DNA of 28,463 nucleotides from Pseudomonadota bacterium (lineage in GTDB: Bacteria > Pseudomonadota > Gammaproteobacteria > Burkholderiales > Gallionellaceae). Position 1 is the first letter of the stretch. Every line of letters starts with the position of its first letter. This document shows positions 16,501 to 23,836 of the stretch, in pieces. The notes beneath the pieces are model-generated. The model did no database searches. It saw only the letters and a list, made by a program, of their open reading frames with translations, and had not been told where the DNA came from. The stretch is taken from positions 1 through 28,463 of the forward strand of contig JAJZSA010000026.1 of NCBI GenBank assembly GCA_021822115.1. Reading direction: 5' to 3'. The position numbers were made by a program, and so were the translations under genes.

Positions 16501-19500
16501 GGCGCGCGTTCTGCTCCAGCCGCTCGTTGAGCTGGATGATCTGCGCGTAGCGGTTCTGCAACTCGGCCTCGTTCTGCTTGCGCTCGGTGATATCGATCAC
16601 CGCCCCGATCAGCCCCTTCACCTCGCCCTGCGCATCCTCGAAGGCCGCTTTGCTGAACAGCACCTCGCGCAACGTGCCGTCGGCATGCTTGATCTGGTAT
16701 TCATACTGTTGCAGTTCCACCCGGCGCTCGAACACCTCGGCATCCTTGGCGTGATAGGTTTCCGCAAGGTCTTTCGGGTGCGTATCGAATACGCTCTTGC
16801 CGATGAGCTGCGCTCGGTCAGCACCGAAGACCGTCTCGTATGCACGATTGAAACCCTGATAACGCCCTTCGCGATCCTTGTAGAACACCGGCACCGGGAT
16901 CGCCTCGAACAAGGAATCCAGGAAGGCCTGCCGCTCGGCCAAGGCATCCTCCATTCTCCTTCGTTCCGAAATATTCATCACGAAGCACGTCAGGCCGACC
17001 ACGTCCCCCGAATCCGAGCGGATCGGCGAATAGAAGGTTTGCCAGTATTCACGTGAGCGAGCGTCGTCACCGAAGGCTTGTTCCTCGACAAAACTTTCAC
17101 CGGCCAAGCTACGGTCAAAAGCGATCTTGGCGACCTCACGATCCGGGTGGCTCCCGATCACATCCAGCATGCTCGTGCCGACAGCGATGTCCTTGCCCCA
17201 GATAGCCTCCATCGTTGCCCGATGTTTGCCGTTGAATGACAGGTAGCGATAATTTCTATCAAGCGCAAAGACGATCACCTCCGGAGAGCTTTCCAGAACT
17301 GAATGCAGCAAGTTGCTTCGTTCTTGCAGCGCCACTTCAAACCGTTTGCGCTCGGTGATATCGCGGCCCAGGCACAACACGCTTTGCACCGCGCCCTCGG
17401 CATCGAACTCGGGCACGAACACGTTGTGCACGGAAACTGCCTGCCCATTCGCGGCGGTGAACGTCAATTCCAGCTCCGCGCGCTGCCCGCTGTCCAGCAC
17501 CGACTGGATGACCGCTTGTGCCTTGATCGCATCCACCGACGGCACCGGCACGAATTCGGTAGGCGACTTGCCCAGCATCGCTTCGCGCGGGATGCCGGTC
17601 AGCCGCTCCACGGCAGAGTTGGCATAGATGCGGCGGCAGGCGCGGTCGTAGCGATAGATCGGGTCGGGCGAGTTCTCGGCCAGCGAACGGAATTCGGCCT
17701 CGCGCACGGCCAAATCTGCCTCCAGTTTCTTGAGTGCCGTGATGTCGAAGCCGATGGCCATCACGCCGGGCTGTCCGTCCGCCCCGACATCCGGCACGAA
17801 ACGCACCGCATAATGTTCACGCAGCGATTCCGGCAAGGCATCCAGCACCAATTCGATGTCGCGCACCTCGCGCGTCGCCAGCACCTGGCCGACAGTCTCG
17901 CGATAGCGTTGCAACATCGCGGGCGACGCGGGCGCGGTGTCATCCTGCGGACGGCCCAGTACCGCATCGGCCTTGGTGCGCATCATCATTTCCGCAGCCG
18001 GGTTCAAATAGCGGCGGCGGCCTTGCGCGTCGTAACGGATGATGGGGGCGGGCAGGTTTTCGGCCAGGGTGCGGTATTCCTGCTCCCTGTTGCTCAACCT
18101 GTCCTGCAAGCGGTGGATCGCGGTCATGTCACGGCCGACACCGAGCACGCTGATGACATTCCCGGCCTCGTCCAGCTCGGGCACGATGCTCACATCATGC
18201 AGTTCCTCGATGCCGTTCACCATGACCAGCTGACGGATGGCATGGATGGCCTGCCCCGTGGCCACGACCTGCGCCACTGCGGCCTTCACCTGAACGTGCG
18301 AATCGGGAATGGTGCGGCCGATGAGTTCTTCCAGCGTCTTGCCCAGCAAGCGCTCGTGGGTGGGATTGACATAAAGGTAGCGGCCTGCGGTATCGAAGCG
18401 AGCGATGTTGTCCGGAATGTTTCCGGCCAGGCTGCGGAACGCGCGCTCGCGTTTTTTCAGTTCGATCTCCATCTGCTTGAGATCGGTGATGTCTTGCACC
18501 GTGCCCGATGAGCGCAACGGTTTGCCTGCTGCATCGAATTGCGTCTCGCAACATTCGCGGACATGCTTGATGCGCCCGTCCGCGAACAACAGGCGATGGT
18601 CGATGCTGTAAGGCTGGCGGCTCTCCAACGAGGCTGTGTAGGCCGCATTGACCGCCTCCCGGTCCTCCGGGTGGATGGCCTCAAGGAAAGCCTCGTAAGA
18701 AGCGCCGAACTGCTGCGGATCGATCTCGAAGATACGGAATATCTCGTCCGACCAGGATAGCTTGCCGTTCACCACATCCAGCTCCCAACTGCCGACATGG
18801 GCGATGCGCTGCGCTTCTTGCAACGAACGCTCACGCTCATCCAGTATCTCTGCCATACGCTTGCGCTCGGTGATATCGCGCGCGATGCCCAATACGCCCA
18901 GCAGCTTGCCATCCGGGCTGCGGACTGGCGTCTTGCAGGTTTCCATCAGCGCCTGCTCGCCGTTGTCGCCGAAGGTCCACCATTCTTCGTTGACCAGCAC
19001 CTGCCCGGCCTCCAATGCGGCGCGGTCTTTGTTCTGGTAGAACTCGGCCTGCTCGGGCGGGAAGAAATCGAAATCGTCCTTGCCGATGATCTCGTCCACC
19101 GGCATGTTGAACAGCCGCGCCACGCCTTGGTTGCACACCACGAACGCGCCCTCGGCATCCTTCATCCATACCGGGTCGGGGATGCCTTGCAGCACATCGC
19201 GCAACATCTGGGCCGACTCCGCCAACGCCTGCTCGGACCGCTTGCGCTCGCTGATGTCGCGCACCAGCGTCATGCCCAGCATTTGGCCGTTGTAGTTCAG
19301 TTCGGTGAGATTTATCTCGACCGGGATGCGACTGCCGTCGCGCCGCTGGTGCGTGGTCTCGAAAACCAGGGAGCCGCCTTCTTCCTGCAACTTGCCCGCT
19401 CTTTCATGCAGGAATTCGCCCTTGAAATCCGGATCGATGTCGGCCACGCCCATCGTCAATAATTCCTCGCGGCTGTAGCCCAGCGCGCGGCATGCCTGCT

Positions 19501-21010
19501 CGTTGACATAGACGAAACGCCCCTGCGAGCCGATGAGGTACATGGCGTCGCTCGAGTGGTCGAGCGCGTGCCCCTTCATCCTGATCTGCTCTTCCAGCCG
19601 CTTGCGCTCGGTGATGTCGAACCAGATCGCCAGCACGCCGACGATGCCGCCTTGTTCATCGCGTTCCGGCGCAAAGCGCACGGCGAAATATTCCTGCTCG
19701 GACAGCGGCAAGTCATCCAGCACGAACTCCAGTTCGCGCGCCTCCCCGCCGGCCAGCACTTCGGCCATGCCATTCCGGTAATGGGCGATCATCTCTGCTG
19801 TCGCTGGCACCCCGCCTTCGCCCGGCTGGCCGCCCAGCAATGTCGCCGCATCGCCATGCAGCATGCGTTCCGCCGCCGGATTGACGTAGACACGCCGCTG
19901 GTCGTTGTCGTAGCGGATCACCGCCACCGGCAGGTTGGCGGCGAGCGCACGGAATTCCTGCTCGCGCACCGTTTCCAGCTCCAGTTCCTGCATGCGTTTC
20001 TCCGCAGCCAGTCGGGACGCGATATTGCGTATGAAGGTGACCCCCAGTGTCGTGCCTTCATGCTCGAACATATTGATCAGCACCTCGACCGGCACTTCCT
20101 CGCCATTCGCGCGGCGATGCACCGACTGGAAGGCGAAACGCCCATGCTGGGCCAGACGCTCGCGCAGCAACGCGCGTTTCTCGTCATCGATGCGCACATC
20201 GAAATCCCCGGGGCGCAAGGTCAGCACCGCCTCCGCATCCACGCCGAAATGGCGGCAGGCCGCCGCGTTCGCATATACGATGCGCATGTCGTCCTGCGGA
20301 TCGTGCACGGCGATCGCCGGGTCGCTGATCATCTCGAACATGCTGCGGAACATGGCGCCTTCGTACTCCAGCATCTCCACGCGCTGCAGGGCTGCGCTCA
20401 GGTCGGTGTTCTCCTCGCTCAAATCGCGCACGCGCCGCACCATGCCGCTGAGCTGGCGCAACAGGAAGTTCAACAGCAACAGATAGAGCAAGCCGATCAA
20501 CCCCATATAGTGGGCGACCGTACCGGACTGCATGAACAGCCACAGACACATCGGCAGGATCGTAGCTGCCTCGAAGGCCAGCGCCAGCGGGAACACATCC
20601 GACTTGGCGACCCCAGCATAGGCCGTGATGCCGGCGATGACGAAGATCATCAACACCGCCACCGGGTGCCCTTCGCTCAGACCGAGCATGAAGAACGCGC
20701 CCCCCCATGCCGCGCCGGTGGCGATGGCAGCCACCATCAGACCCGGCATCCAGCCACGCTGCTCCCACTCGGCTTGCACACCGGCACGCAGATAACGTTT
20801 CGAAAACCAGAATTGTGCGGCTTGGGTCAGCAACAGGACGCCTAGCCAGGCTAGCAGCGCCGTATGCGCGACCTGCCCCCACATGGCGATCAGCAGCACG
20901 GCTGATATCAGCAAGGAGGCCAGGAATGACAGCCGATTATTGCGGCAATATCGATCCAGTTGTCCATCCACCATGGCGGCTTCTTTGCGTTTTACGTTCG
21001 TTTCCTGCAC
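13538..21010 (-). CDS. Giant multi-PAS GGDEF/EAL membrane protein (2490 residues)
   Basis: The N-terminus (about 25-185) has six hydrophobic segments, a MASE-like membrane sensor region. I count about 14 consecutive PAS domains from about 215 to 2035, many ending in the DITERKR-type connector and several with PAC-like strands. Coiled-coil linkers surround PAS 10-12. The catalytic end has GGDEF at 2139-2143, preceded by an inhibitory-site RAYD, and EAL near 2267 with INLSARQF, ELEITES, DDFGTGYS, LKID and AEGVET intact. Most such proteins have 600-1300 residues. The start is GTG 21010, preceded by AGAGGA at 8 nt; ATG at codon 13 lacks a ribosome site. It heads the porin/sensor/che string. Signals and net activity are unknown. 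The frame is unbroken. Confidence 0.93.
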   Translation of the reverse strand: MQETNVKRKEAAMVDGQLDRYCRNNRLSFLASLLISAVLLIAMWGQVAHTALLAWLGVLLLTQAAQFWFSKRYLRAGVQAEWEQRGWMPGLMVAAIATGAAWGGAFFMLGLSEGHPVAVLMIFVIAGITAYAGVAKSDVFPLALAFEAATILPMCLWLFMQSGTVAHYMGLIGLLYLLLLNFLLRQLSGMVRRVRDLSEENTDLSAALQRVEMLEYEGAMFRSMFEMISDPAIAVHDPQDDMRIVYANAAACRHFGVDAEAVLTLRPGDFDVRIDDEKRALLRERLAQHGRFAFQSVHRRANGEEVPVEVLINMFEHEGTTLGVTFIRNIASRLAAEKRMQELELETVREQEFRALAANLPVAVIRYDNDQRRVYVNPAAERMLHGDAATLLGGQPGEGGVPATAEMIAHYRNGMAEVLAGGEARELEFVLDDLPLSEQEYFAVRFAPERDEQGGIVGVLAIWFDITERKRLEEQIRMKGHALDHSSDAMYLIGSQGRFVYVNEQACRALGYSREELLTMGVADIDPDFKGEFLHERAGKLQEEGGSLVFETTHQRRDGSRIPVEINLTELNYNGQMLGMTLVRDISERKRSEQALAESAQMLRDVLQGIPDPVWMKDAEGAFVVCNQGVARLFNMPVDEIIGKDDFDFFPPEQAEFYQNKDRAALEAGQVLVNEEWWTFGDNGEQALMETCKTPVRSPDGKLLGVLGIARDITERKRMAEILDERERSLQEAQRIAHVGSWELDVVNGKLSWSDEIFRIFEIDPQQFGASYEAFLEAIHPEDREAVNAAYTASLESRQPYSIDHRLLFADGRIKHVRECCETQFDAAGKPLRSSGTVQDITDLKQMEIELKKRERAFRSLAGNIPDNIARFDTAGRYLYVNPTHERLLGKTLEELIGRTIPDSHVQVKAAVAQVVATGQAIHAIRQLVMVNGIEELHDVSIVPELDEAGNVISVLGVGRDMTAIHRLQDRLSNREQEYRTLAENLPAPIIRYDAQGRRRYLNPAAEMMMRTKADAVLGRPQDDTAPASPAMLQRYRETVGQVLATREVRDIELVLDALPESLREHYAVRFVPDVGADGQPGVMAIGFDITALKKLEADLAVREAEFRSLAENSPDPIYRYDRACRRIYANSAVERLTGIPREAMLGKSPTEFVPVPSVDAIKAQAVIQSVLDSGQRAELELTFTAANGQAVSVHNVFVPEFDAEGAVQSVLCLGRDITERKRFEVALQERSNLLHSVLESSPEVIVFALDRNYRYLSFNGKHRATMEAIWGKDIAVGTSMLDVIGSHPDREVAKIAFDRSLAGESFVEEQAFGDDARSREYWQTFYSPIRSDSGDVVGLTCFVMNISERRRMEDALAERQAFLDSLFEAIPVPVFYKDREGRYQGFNRAYETVFGADRAQLIGKSVFDTHPKDLAETYHAKDAEVFERRVELQQYEYQIKHADGTLREVLFSKAAFEDAQGEVKGLIGAVIDITERKQNEAELQNRYAQIIQLNERLEQNARHLEEQTVELEYSQTQLKDALEFTEGIINAIPDLLFEVDRQGRYLNVWAQNPELLAAQKSVLLSRTINEVLAPESAAICMAAIQEAEESGASFGKVFRLELPDGEHWFEISVSLQAGKATPSARFLMLSRDVTARIQAEAELQNRYQQIIQLNERLEQNARDLEDQTVEMEAAQEQLKESLEFTEGVINAIPDILFEVDRDGTYLNVWTQNPEVLADQKKFLVGRKVDEILSPQAAEISLAAIREAYEQGFAYSPPIAIEQLNGETRWYEHSLARKPSKGRDTVIALSRDITPRMQTDIVLEEMRQRLHSVVQTIPDMVWLKNADGVYLSCNSAFERFFGASEAEIVGKTDYDFVDKELADFFRQKDGEAIAAGCMSINDEWVTMADSGARILVETRKVPVYGADGQVVGVLGVGRDITERKRMEEALVQREQEFRTLVENSTDTVARYDRELRRVYANPAFGELVAGGVAALVGKRPAEVPGGEGAMVYEEKLGEVLDSGKSLEFEMKWHSKDGREVCSLINLTPEFGAGGQVETVLAVGRDISELHAFRQKIHQMAFYDPLTALPNRALFNDRLRQMIADASWHGQLAGVMMIDMDRFKAVNDTMGHAVGDELLRETGARLSSCVRAYDTVARLGGDEFAVLLPDVRNADDLGSIADKMRAMFDEPFLLEGKEVFVSCSIGIALYPDDSIAPDDLVKYADSAMYFAKRSGRNNFRFYASELTEHANERLTLESELRRALERKELSLHFQPKVRLADGVMNGSEALLRWHHPQHGFVPPDKFIPIAEDSGLIIELGVWVLREACRMACEMNGAERPLHKVAINLSARQFMSNDLLQTVTAVLEETGCYPEWIELEITESLLLDEEGEVLEVLNSFRALGITIAIDDFGTGYSALSYLARFPINTLKIDRSFIRSITTDNYRAELVKAILSIAHCLGQQVVAEGVETAEQALFLQAHGCQVAQGYLYSKPVPRTQLLALPPCFELEQA
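15862..16090. repeat. Internal direct repeat in the giant gene, copy 2
   Basis: This matches 16342-16570 at an exact 480-bp offset. Both encode ELQNRY-QIIQLNERLEQNAR, a coiled coil and the start of the next PAS (INAIPD-LFEVDR). Stretches such as the CGCTCGTTGAGCTGGATGAT block are identical. It is a recent in-frame duplication of 160 codons covering one PAS domain plus linker. Confidence 0.8.
16342..16570. repeat. Internal direct repeat in the giant gene, copy 1
   Basis: Partner of the repeat at 15862-16090, displaced by 480 bp (160 codons). It encodes the linker and beginning of the preceding PAS domain. Confidence 0.8.
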
Positions 21011-21037
21011 GTTCTTATTCCTCTAATCTGCAAGCAA

Positions 21038-21063
21038 GGGCCATCGGCATGCCGATACGGCCC
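21038..21063 (-). promoter_or_regulatory. Hairpin in the leader of the giant gene
   Basis: A perfect 14-bp palindrome ATCGGCATGCCGAT (21043-21056) is flanked by a GGGCC/GGCCC pair. On the transcript this gives a two-part stem with a 2-nt bulge, 15-25 nt upstream of the AGAGGA ribosome site. It could affect translation or bind a dimeric regulator. Function unknown. Confidence 0.4.
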
Positions 21064-21122
21064 CACGATAACCATAGGTCACAATTACACGCGCCCAGCA
21101 TGGCAAAACCACCAGGCCGCGC

Positions 21123-21182
21123 CTATCAGCAAATCTTGATTTGTTTGTAGGCCTCAGGATGGGGCGTCAGGAAATCCTGATA
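21123..21182 (-). promoter_or_regulatory. Shared bipartite promoter-like element, site D (giant gene)
   Basis: The minus strand carries AATCAAGATTTGCTGATAG (21141-21123), with the related palindrome TCAGGATTTCCTGA (21180-21167) 37 bp upstream centre to centre. CCTACA lies 17 bp before TGATAG, a possible -35/-10 pair that would give a leader of about 105 nt. It is one of four such sites in the window. Confidence 0.5.
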
Positions 21183-21189
21183 GCCCGCC

Positions 21190-21516
21190 TCACTTGGCAG
21201 GAAGCACCTTTGCAAGATGTGCCGCCACCTCGGCATTCAACTGGGTGAATGCGCTATTCAGCTCCTGCATCATCCACAGCAATCCCTCCTGCGAACCGCG
21301 ACGCTCGCGCTCCAGATCGATGCGCTGGCGCAACTGTGCGACGCGCTCGTCGTTATGCCCTCCCATGCGTTCGATCAGCAGGTCTATGGTGATCTGGCGT
21401 TGCCGCTCGAACGCAGCAGGATCCTGCTGGGCCAGCTTGGACCAGGCATCGAAATCGAAAGCACCGGATTTGGAGATGGTGTCCGCGATGGACGAAGACG
21501 AGATAGCACGTTCCAT
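21190..21516 (-). CDS. DUF3135-like small cytoplasmic protein
   Basis: The 108-residue protein has FDFDAWSKLAQQDPAAFERQRQITIDLLIERM (about 20-51). It is followed by RVAQLRQRIDLERERRGSQEGLLWMMQELNSAF, the FD-x-W/L-x-x-LA-x-x-DP-x-AFE ... RID-x-ER-x-R arrangement of DUF3135. It is helical, charged and has no signal peptide or membrane segment. The start is ATG 21516, preceded by AAAGGA; an upstream extension to 21639 would run through the conserved promoter element. Function unknown. It has its own copy of the bipartite element and lies between a chemoreceptor gene and the giant c-di-GMP gene, so a motility or adhesion role is plausible. That is inference. Confidence 0.65.
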   Translation of the reverse strand: MERAISSSSIADTISKSGAFDFDAWSKLAQQDPAAFERQRQITIDLLIERMGGHNDERVAQLRQRIDLERERRGSQEGLLWMMQELNSAFTQLNAEVAAHLAKVLPAK

Positions 21517-21574
21517 GACTTTTCCTTTCCCTGATGGCCCCACCATCAAGGATTGCAGGCATGCGAACTTTGCA

Positions 21575-21632
21575 CTATCGGGAAATCTTGATTTTTCTGT
21601 CGTCCCTGCCCCGCAGGTAGGGAAGTCCCTAC
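21575..21632 (-). promoter_or_regulatory. Shared bipartite promoter-like element, site A (DUF3135-like gene)
   Basis: The minus strand carries GTAGGGA-CT-TCCCTAC (21632-21617), a perfect 7-bp inverted repeat, then AATCAAGATTTCCCGATAG (21593-21575), centres 36 bp apart. The second part matches site D at 17 of 19 positions. ACGACA lies 17 bp before CGATAG. The start codon is about 60 bp further on. Confidence 0.55.
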
Positions 21633-21680
21633 ACGACACAGGGGACTATATGGAACGACCTAGTGCACAACTCTCGATCC

Positions 21681-21707
21681 GTCATGCCGGCGAAAGCCGG
21701 CATCCAG
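21681..21707. repeat. REP-like palindrome (GTCAT-stem-ATCCAG family)
   Basis: ATGCCGGC, loop GAAA, GCCGGCAT, flanked by GTC and CCAG. It has the same layout as the copy at 27830-27856, with compensatory changes in the stem. Confidence 0.65.
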
Positions 21708-21953
21708 GAATCGGACTCCGCCTTTCGCCGCTGTGACGACTATACAGTGCATCCATCAGGCGTCAGCCGCTGTGGAGGAGCGGCATGCAGGTAAGACGCC
21801 TGGATTGCTTGCGCATGCTGCCGAATCTTGCAGCACCCCGCTAAACACTCGCCGATATAGGAAAACTCTGAAACCATCCACAGCCTTTTCCACCGAAACT
21901 GTGGACAACATAATGCGTCGCGATGTTGTCTTGAATCACGCATCCGCACCCGC

Positions 21954-23081
21954 TCATCCCGGCGCATGGCACAGCAGGCTCTTGTCTTTTTCCCCCGCCA
22001 CGGCGATACGCTCCAGCGCAGACAGCACTTCCATGCTGTCGGCCTCCATCTGCCTGATCGAGCGCAGACCGCGCAACGAATCGTCCGCATGGAAGGCCGC
22101 CACGGCCTCCTTGCCATGGCGGTGGAAACTATCGTGCGGCGCTGCCACGGCGGCATAGCCATCCAGTTTGGAGAAACAGGCCTGACCTTCCCCCTCGAAA
22201 TACCATTTGCCCAGGCGACAGGCGGTATGCGAGGAGAAACTGTCCGCATTGCGCTCCGAGATACCCATGAACACCTTGTAGATCTCGAACTTGTAGAGGA
22301 TGTGGTCGATCTTGGCGACCTCCACGAAGCTGCGTAGCGCCGCCGAAGAGATGGTGCCTTCCATGGTCTGCGACAGATCGAGCAGGTGCTTCATGTTCTC
22401 CATCACCAGCCCGACCTCTTGACTGAATGCCTGCGAACGGCCTGCCCAGTCTTGCATCTGCGACTGCGTGGCCGTCGTCTCCTGTTCGATGGAGACAACG
22501 ATGGTAGAGATCTCGCTGGTGGCCTTGCCGGTGCGTTCGGCCAGTTTGCGCACTTCGTCGGCCACCACCGCGAAGCCGCGTCCCTGTTCGCCCGCGCGTG
22601 CGGCCTCGATGGCAGCGTTCAAGGCCAGCAGATTGGTCTGTTCGGCGATCTCCTTGATCAGTTGCACGATACTGTCGATCTGCTTCACGCGTCCCGCCAA
22701 CTGCTGTACGTTTTGCGAAGTCTGCACCGTCTCACCCGACAGCGCCTCCAGGCTGTGCGCGATCTGCATCACCGCCGCACGGTTACGACCGGAGACACTG
22801 GCCGCTTCCACTGCATGACCTTTTTCCTCGCGCAAGGCGTTGGCCGAAGCCGCTTGCGATTGCTGCAAGGCGATGAAAGATGCGCCGAACACCTGCATGT
22901 TGTCATAGATGCCGCGCGCCACCTCACAAGCCAGCAACGCCTCTTCGGCCTGCTGTTTGTACTCAGCCCCTTCCCGACGCGCACGCTCGGCCTCGGCCTG
23001 TGCCTGCGCCAGTTGCTGCCGCAATGCCTCCCGCTCCTGTTGCAGCAGCGCGTTCTCATGCTTCCACTTTCCGCAGAACAT
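21954..23081 (-). CDS. Soluble methyl-accepting chemotaxis protein with C-terminal CZB zinc-binding domain
   Basis: The 375-residue protein has no membrane segment. A coiled coil (about 8-50) precedes a short signalling region with the conserved hairpin ([41 protein letters not shown], about 144-184). The C-terminal CZB domain follows, with His260 ([10 protein letters not shown]), Cys288 (CRLGKWY), and His316 and His320 (APHDSFH) as likely zinc ligands. CZB receptors such as TlpD and CZB diguanylate cyclases respond to zinc or to oxidants such as HOCl. The signalling domain is shorter than in the transmembrane receptors here. The start is ATG 23081 after GGAGG; the longer reading from 23123 lacks a ribosome site. 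It has promoter element B upstream and no EFVKF tail. Confidence 0.9.
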   Translation of the reverse strand: MFCGKWKHENALLQQEREALRQQLAQAQAEAERARREGAEYKQQAEEALLACEVARGIYDNMQVFGASFIALQQSQAASANALREEKGHAVEAASVSGRNRAAVMQIAHSLEALSGETVQTSQNVQQLAGRVKQIDSIVQLIKEIAEQTNLLALNAAIEAARAGEQGRGFAVVADEVRKLAERTGKATSEISTIVVSIEQETTATQSQMQDWAGRSQAFSQEVGLVMENMKHLLDLSQTMEGTISSAALRSFVEVAKIDHILYKFEIYKVFMGISERNADSFSSHTACRLGKWYFEGEGQACFSKLDGYAAVAAPHDSFHRHGKEAVAAFHADDSLRGLRSIRQMEADSMEVLSALERIAVAGEKDKSLLCHAPG

Positions 23082-23170
23082 GCTTTCCTCCGTATTTGTT
23101 ATGCGTACAACTACCTTGATCATGTCGGTTCATGCTAGCTGCGAGCATGGCAGGCCTAGCCACCGCTCGC

Positions 23171-23228
23171 CATCAGAAAATCCTGATTCTTTGTGGGCAA
23201 TAGACAGGAGGGTAGGGATTTCCCTATG
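23171..23228 (-). promoter_or_regulatory. Shared bipartite promoter-like element, site B (CZB receptor)
   Basis: The minus strand has TAGGGA-AA-TCCCTA (23227-23214), then AATCAGGATTTTCTGATGG (23189-23171), centres 36 bp apart exactly as at site A. The 19-mer matches site D at 16 of 19 positions. CCCACA lies 16 bp before TGATGG. The predicted leader is about 80 nt. Confidence 0.55.
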
Positions 23229-23305
23229 CGGGGCGCGAAAAGAATATAAAGCGGGGTAGCAAGCGCAAAACCAGCGCGTTGCAGCACTTGGAGAGTGCCC
23301 GATCC

Positions 23306-23656
23306 CTAGCAATGCCACATACGGCGGTAATGATGAGTCCGTTCATCCAGCAAGGCATGCCCTTGCCCGGCGATCTTCTGCCATTGCAGCTTGATGAAGA
23401 AATGATGGCCGGACAGAACCGAACTCGTTACGACACATTGTCCTTCGATGAACTGGTTACTGGCGTCGATCTTCAGTTTGGGCAACATCAGCGCGAGATG
23501 GCAGACCTGTCCCGGCGGCAAGTGATGCTCGGCCTTCACCATCACCTCCTGCTTGCCGACCCAAGCCACTCTGCCATGGATGGGGCGCGCGCCGGCGGGC
23601 GGCACGAGTGCAGCACGCCAGTTGACACGGATCCCCTCCTCCTCCATCCCCGCCAT
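23306..23656 (-). CDS. PilZ-like domain protein with degenerate c-di-GMP motif
   Basis: A 116-residue protein with an RVNWR (RxxxR) element near residue 10. The strand pattern of a PilZ barrel follows: HGRVAWVGKQEVMVKAEHHLPPGQVCHLALMLP, then VVTSSVLSGHHFFIKLQWQKI. The second c-di-GMP motif (D/N-x-S-x-x-G) is not recognisable, so ligand binding is uncertain. The start ATG 23656 overlaps the stop of the upstream 56-residue gene (TGATG); ATG at codon 4 is an alternative. It ends the MCP-cheW operon, a natural position for a protein that couples c-di-GMP to chemotaxis. Family assignment is moderate. Confidence 0.55.
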   Translation of the reverse strand: MAGMEEEGIRVNWRAALVPPAGARPIHGRVAWVGKQEVMVKAEHHLPPGQVCHLALMLPKLKIDASNQFIEGQCVVTSSVLSGHHFFIKLQWQKIAGQGHALLDERTHHYRRMWHC

Positions 23657-23826
23657 CAATCGAACCAGAAGTAGTATTCCAGCGCGATGGCCGCCATGAA
23701 CGCCATATCCCAGCGGATCACCCGCATGATCGCGTTACGCACGCTGCCATCTTCATCGATATCCATCATGTAGGCGGTCACCGTGATGATGGGCAAAGGC
23801 AGTAACAACCAAGCCAGATCAGGCAT
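23656..23826 (-). CDS. 56-residue membrane miniprotein of unknown family
   Basis: It reads MPDLAWLLLPLPIITVTAYM, then MDIDEDGSVRNAIMRVIR, then WDMAFMAAIALEYYFWFD. Two hydrophobic stretches (about 4-20 and 39-55) surround an acidic and basic turn with a DxDxDG element (Asp22, Asp24, Asp26, Gly27), the first half of a calcium-loop signature; the loop's final Glu is missing. A ribosome site AGGGG lies 6 nt before the ATG. The gene starts 10 nt after the upstream receptor's stop and shares a base with the PilZ-like start, so it is probably expressed. I do not recognise the family. It could be a membrane anchor or regulator for its neighbours. Confidence 0.6.
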   Translation of the reverse strand: MPDLAWLLLPLPIITVTAYMMDIDEDGSVRNAIMRVIRWDMAFMAAIALEYYFWFD

Positions 23827-23836
23827 AGCGCTCCCC

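Larger units (their letters stand above)
21517..21953. other. Gene-free region between the DUF3135-like gene and the CZB receptor gene
   Basis: No convincing gene is seen in these 437 bp. The stretch holds promoter element A (21575-21632), a REP-like hairpin (21681-21707) and an interrupted inverted repeat CAGGCGTC ... GACGCCTG (21757-21764 / 21795-21802). An 8-bp stem GACAACAT/ATGTTGTC (21904-21911 / 21923-21930) just past the receptor stop could be a weak, U-run-less terminator. Confidence 0.6.

Noticed and set aside
21011..21122. Possible c-di-GMP (GEMM) riboswitch ahead of the giant gene
   Set aside because: The leader lacks the conserved GEMM core and receptor loop sequences; only a simple bulged hairpin is seen.
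21575..21582. CCCGATAG as a sigma-28 (FliA) -10 element
   Set aside because: The required TAAA 15 bp upstream is absent at all four sites, and the -10-like part is not GCCGATAA at the other sites, so the bipartite element is not a standard FliA promoter.
21900..21908. DnaA-box-like TGTGGACAA (TTGTCCACA on the minus strand)
   Set aside because: Only one near-match, no AT-rich unwinding region, no further boxes and no dnaA, dnaN or gidA nearby, so it is not an origin.
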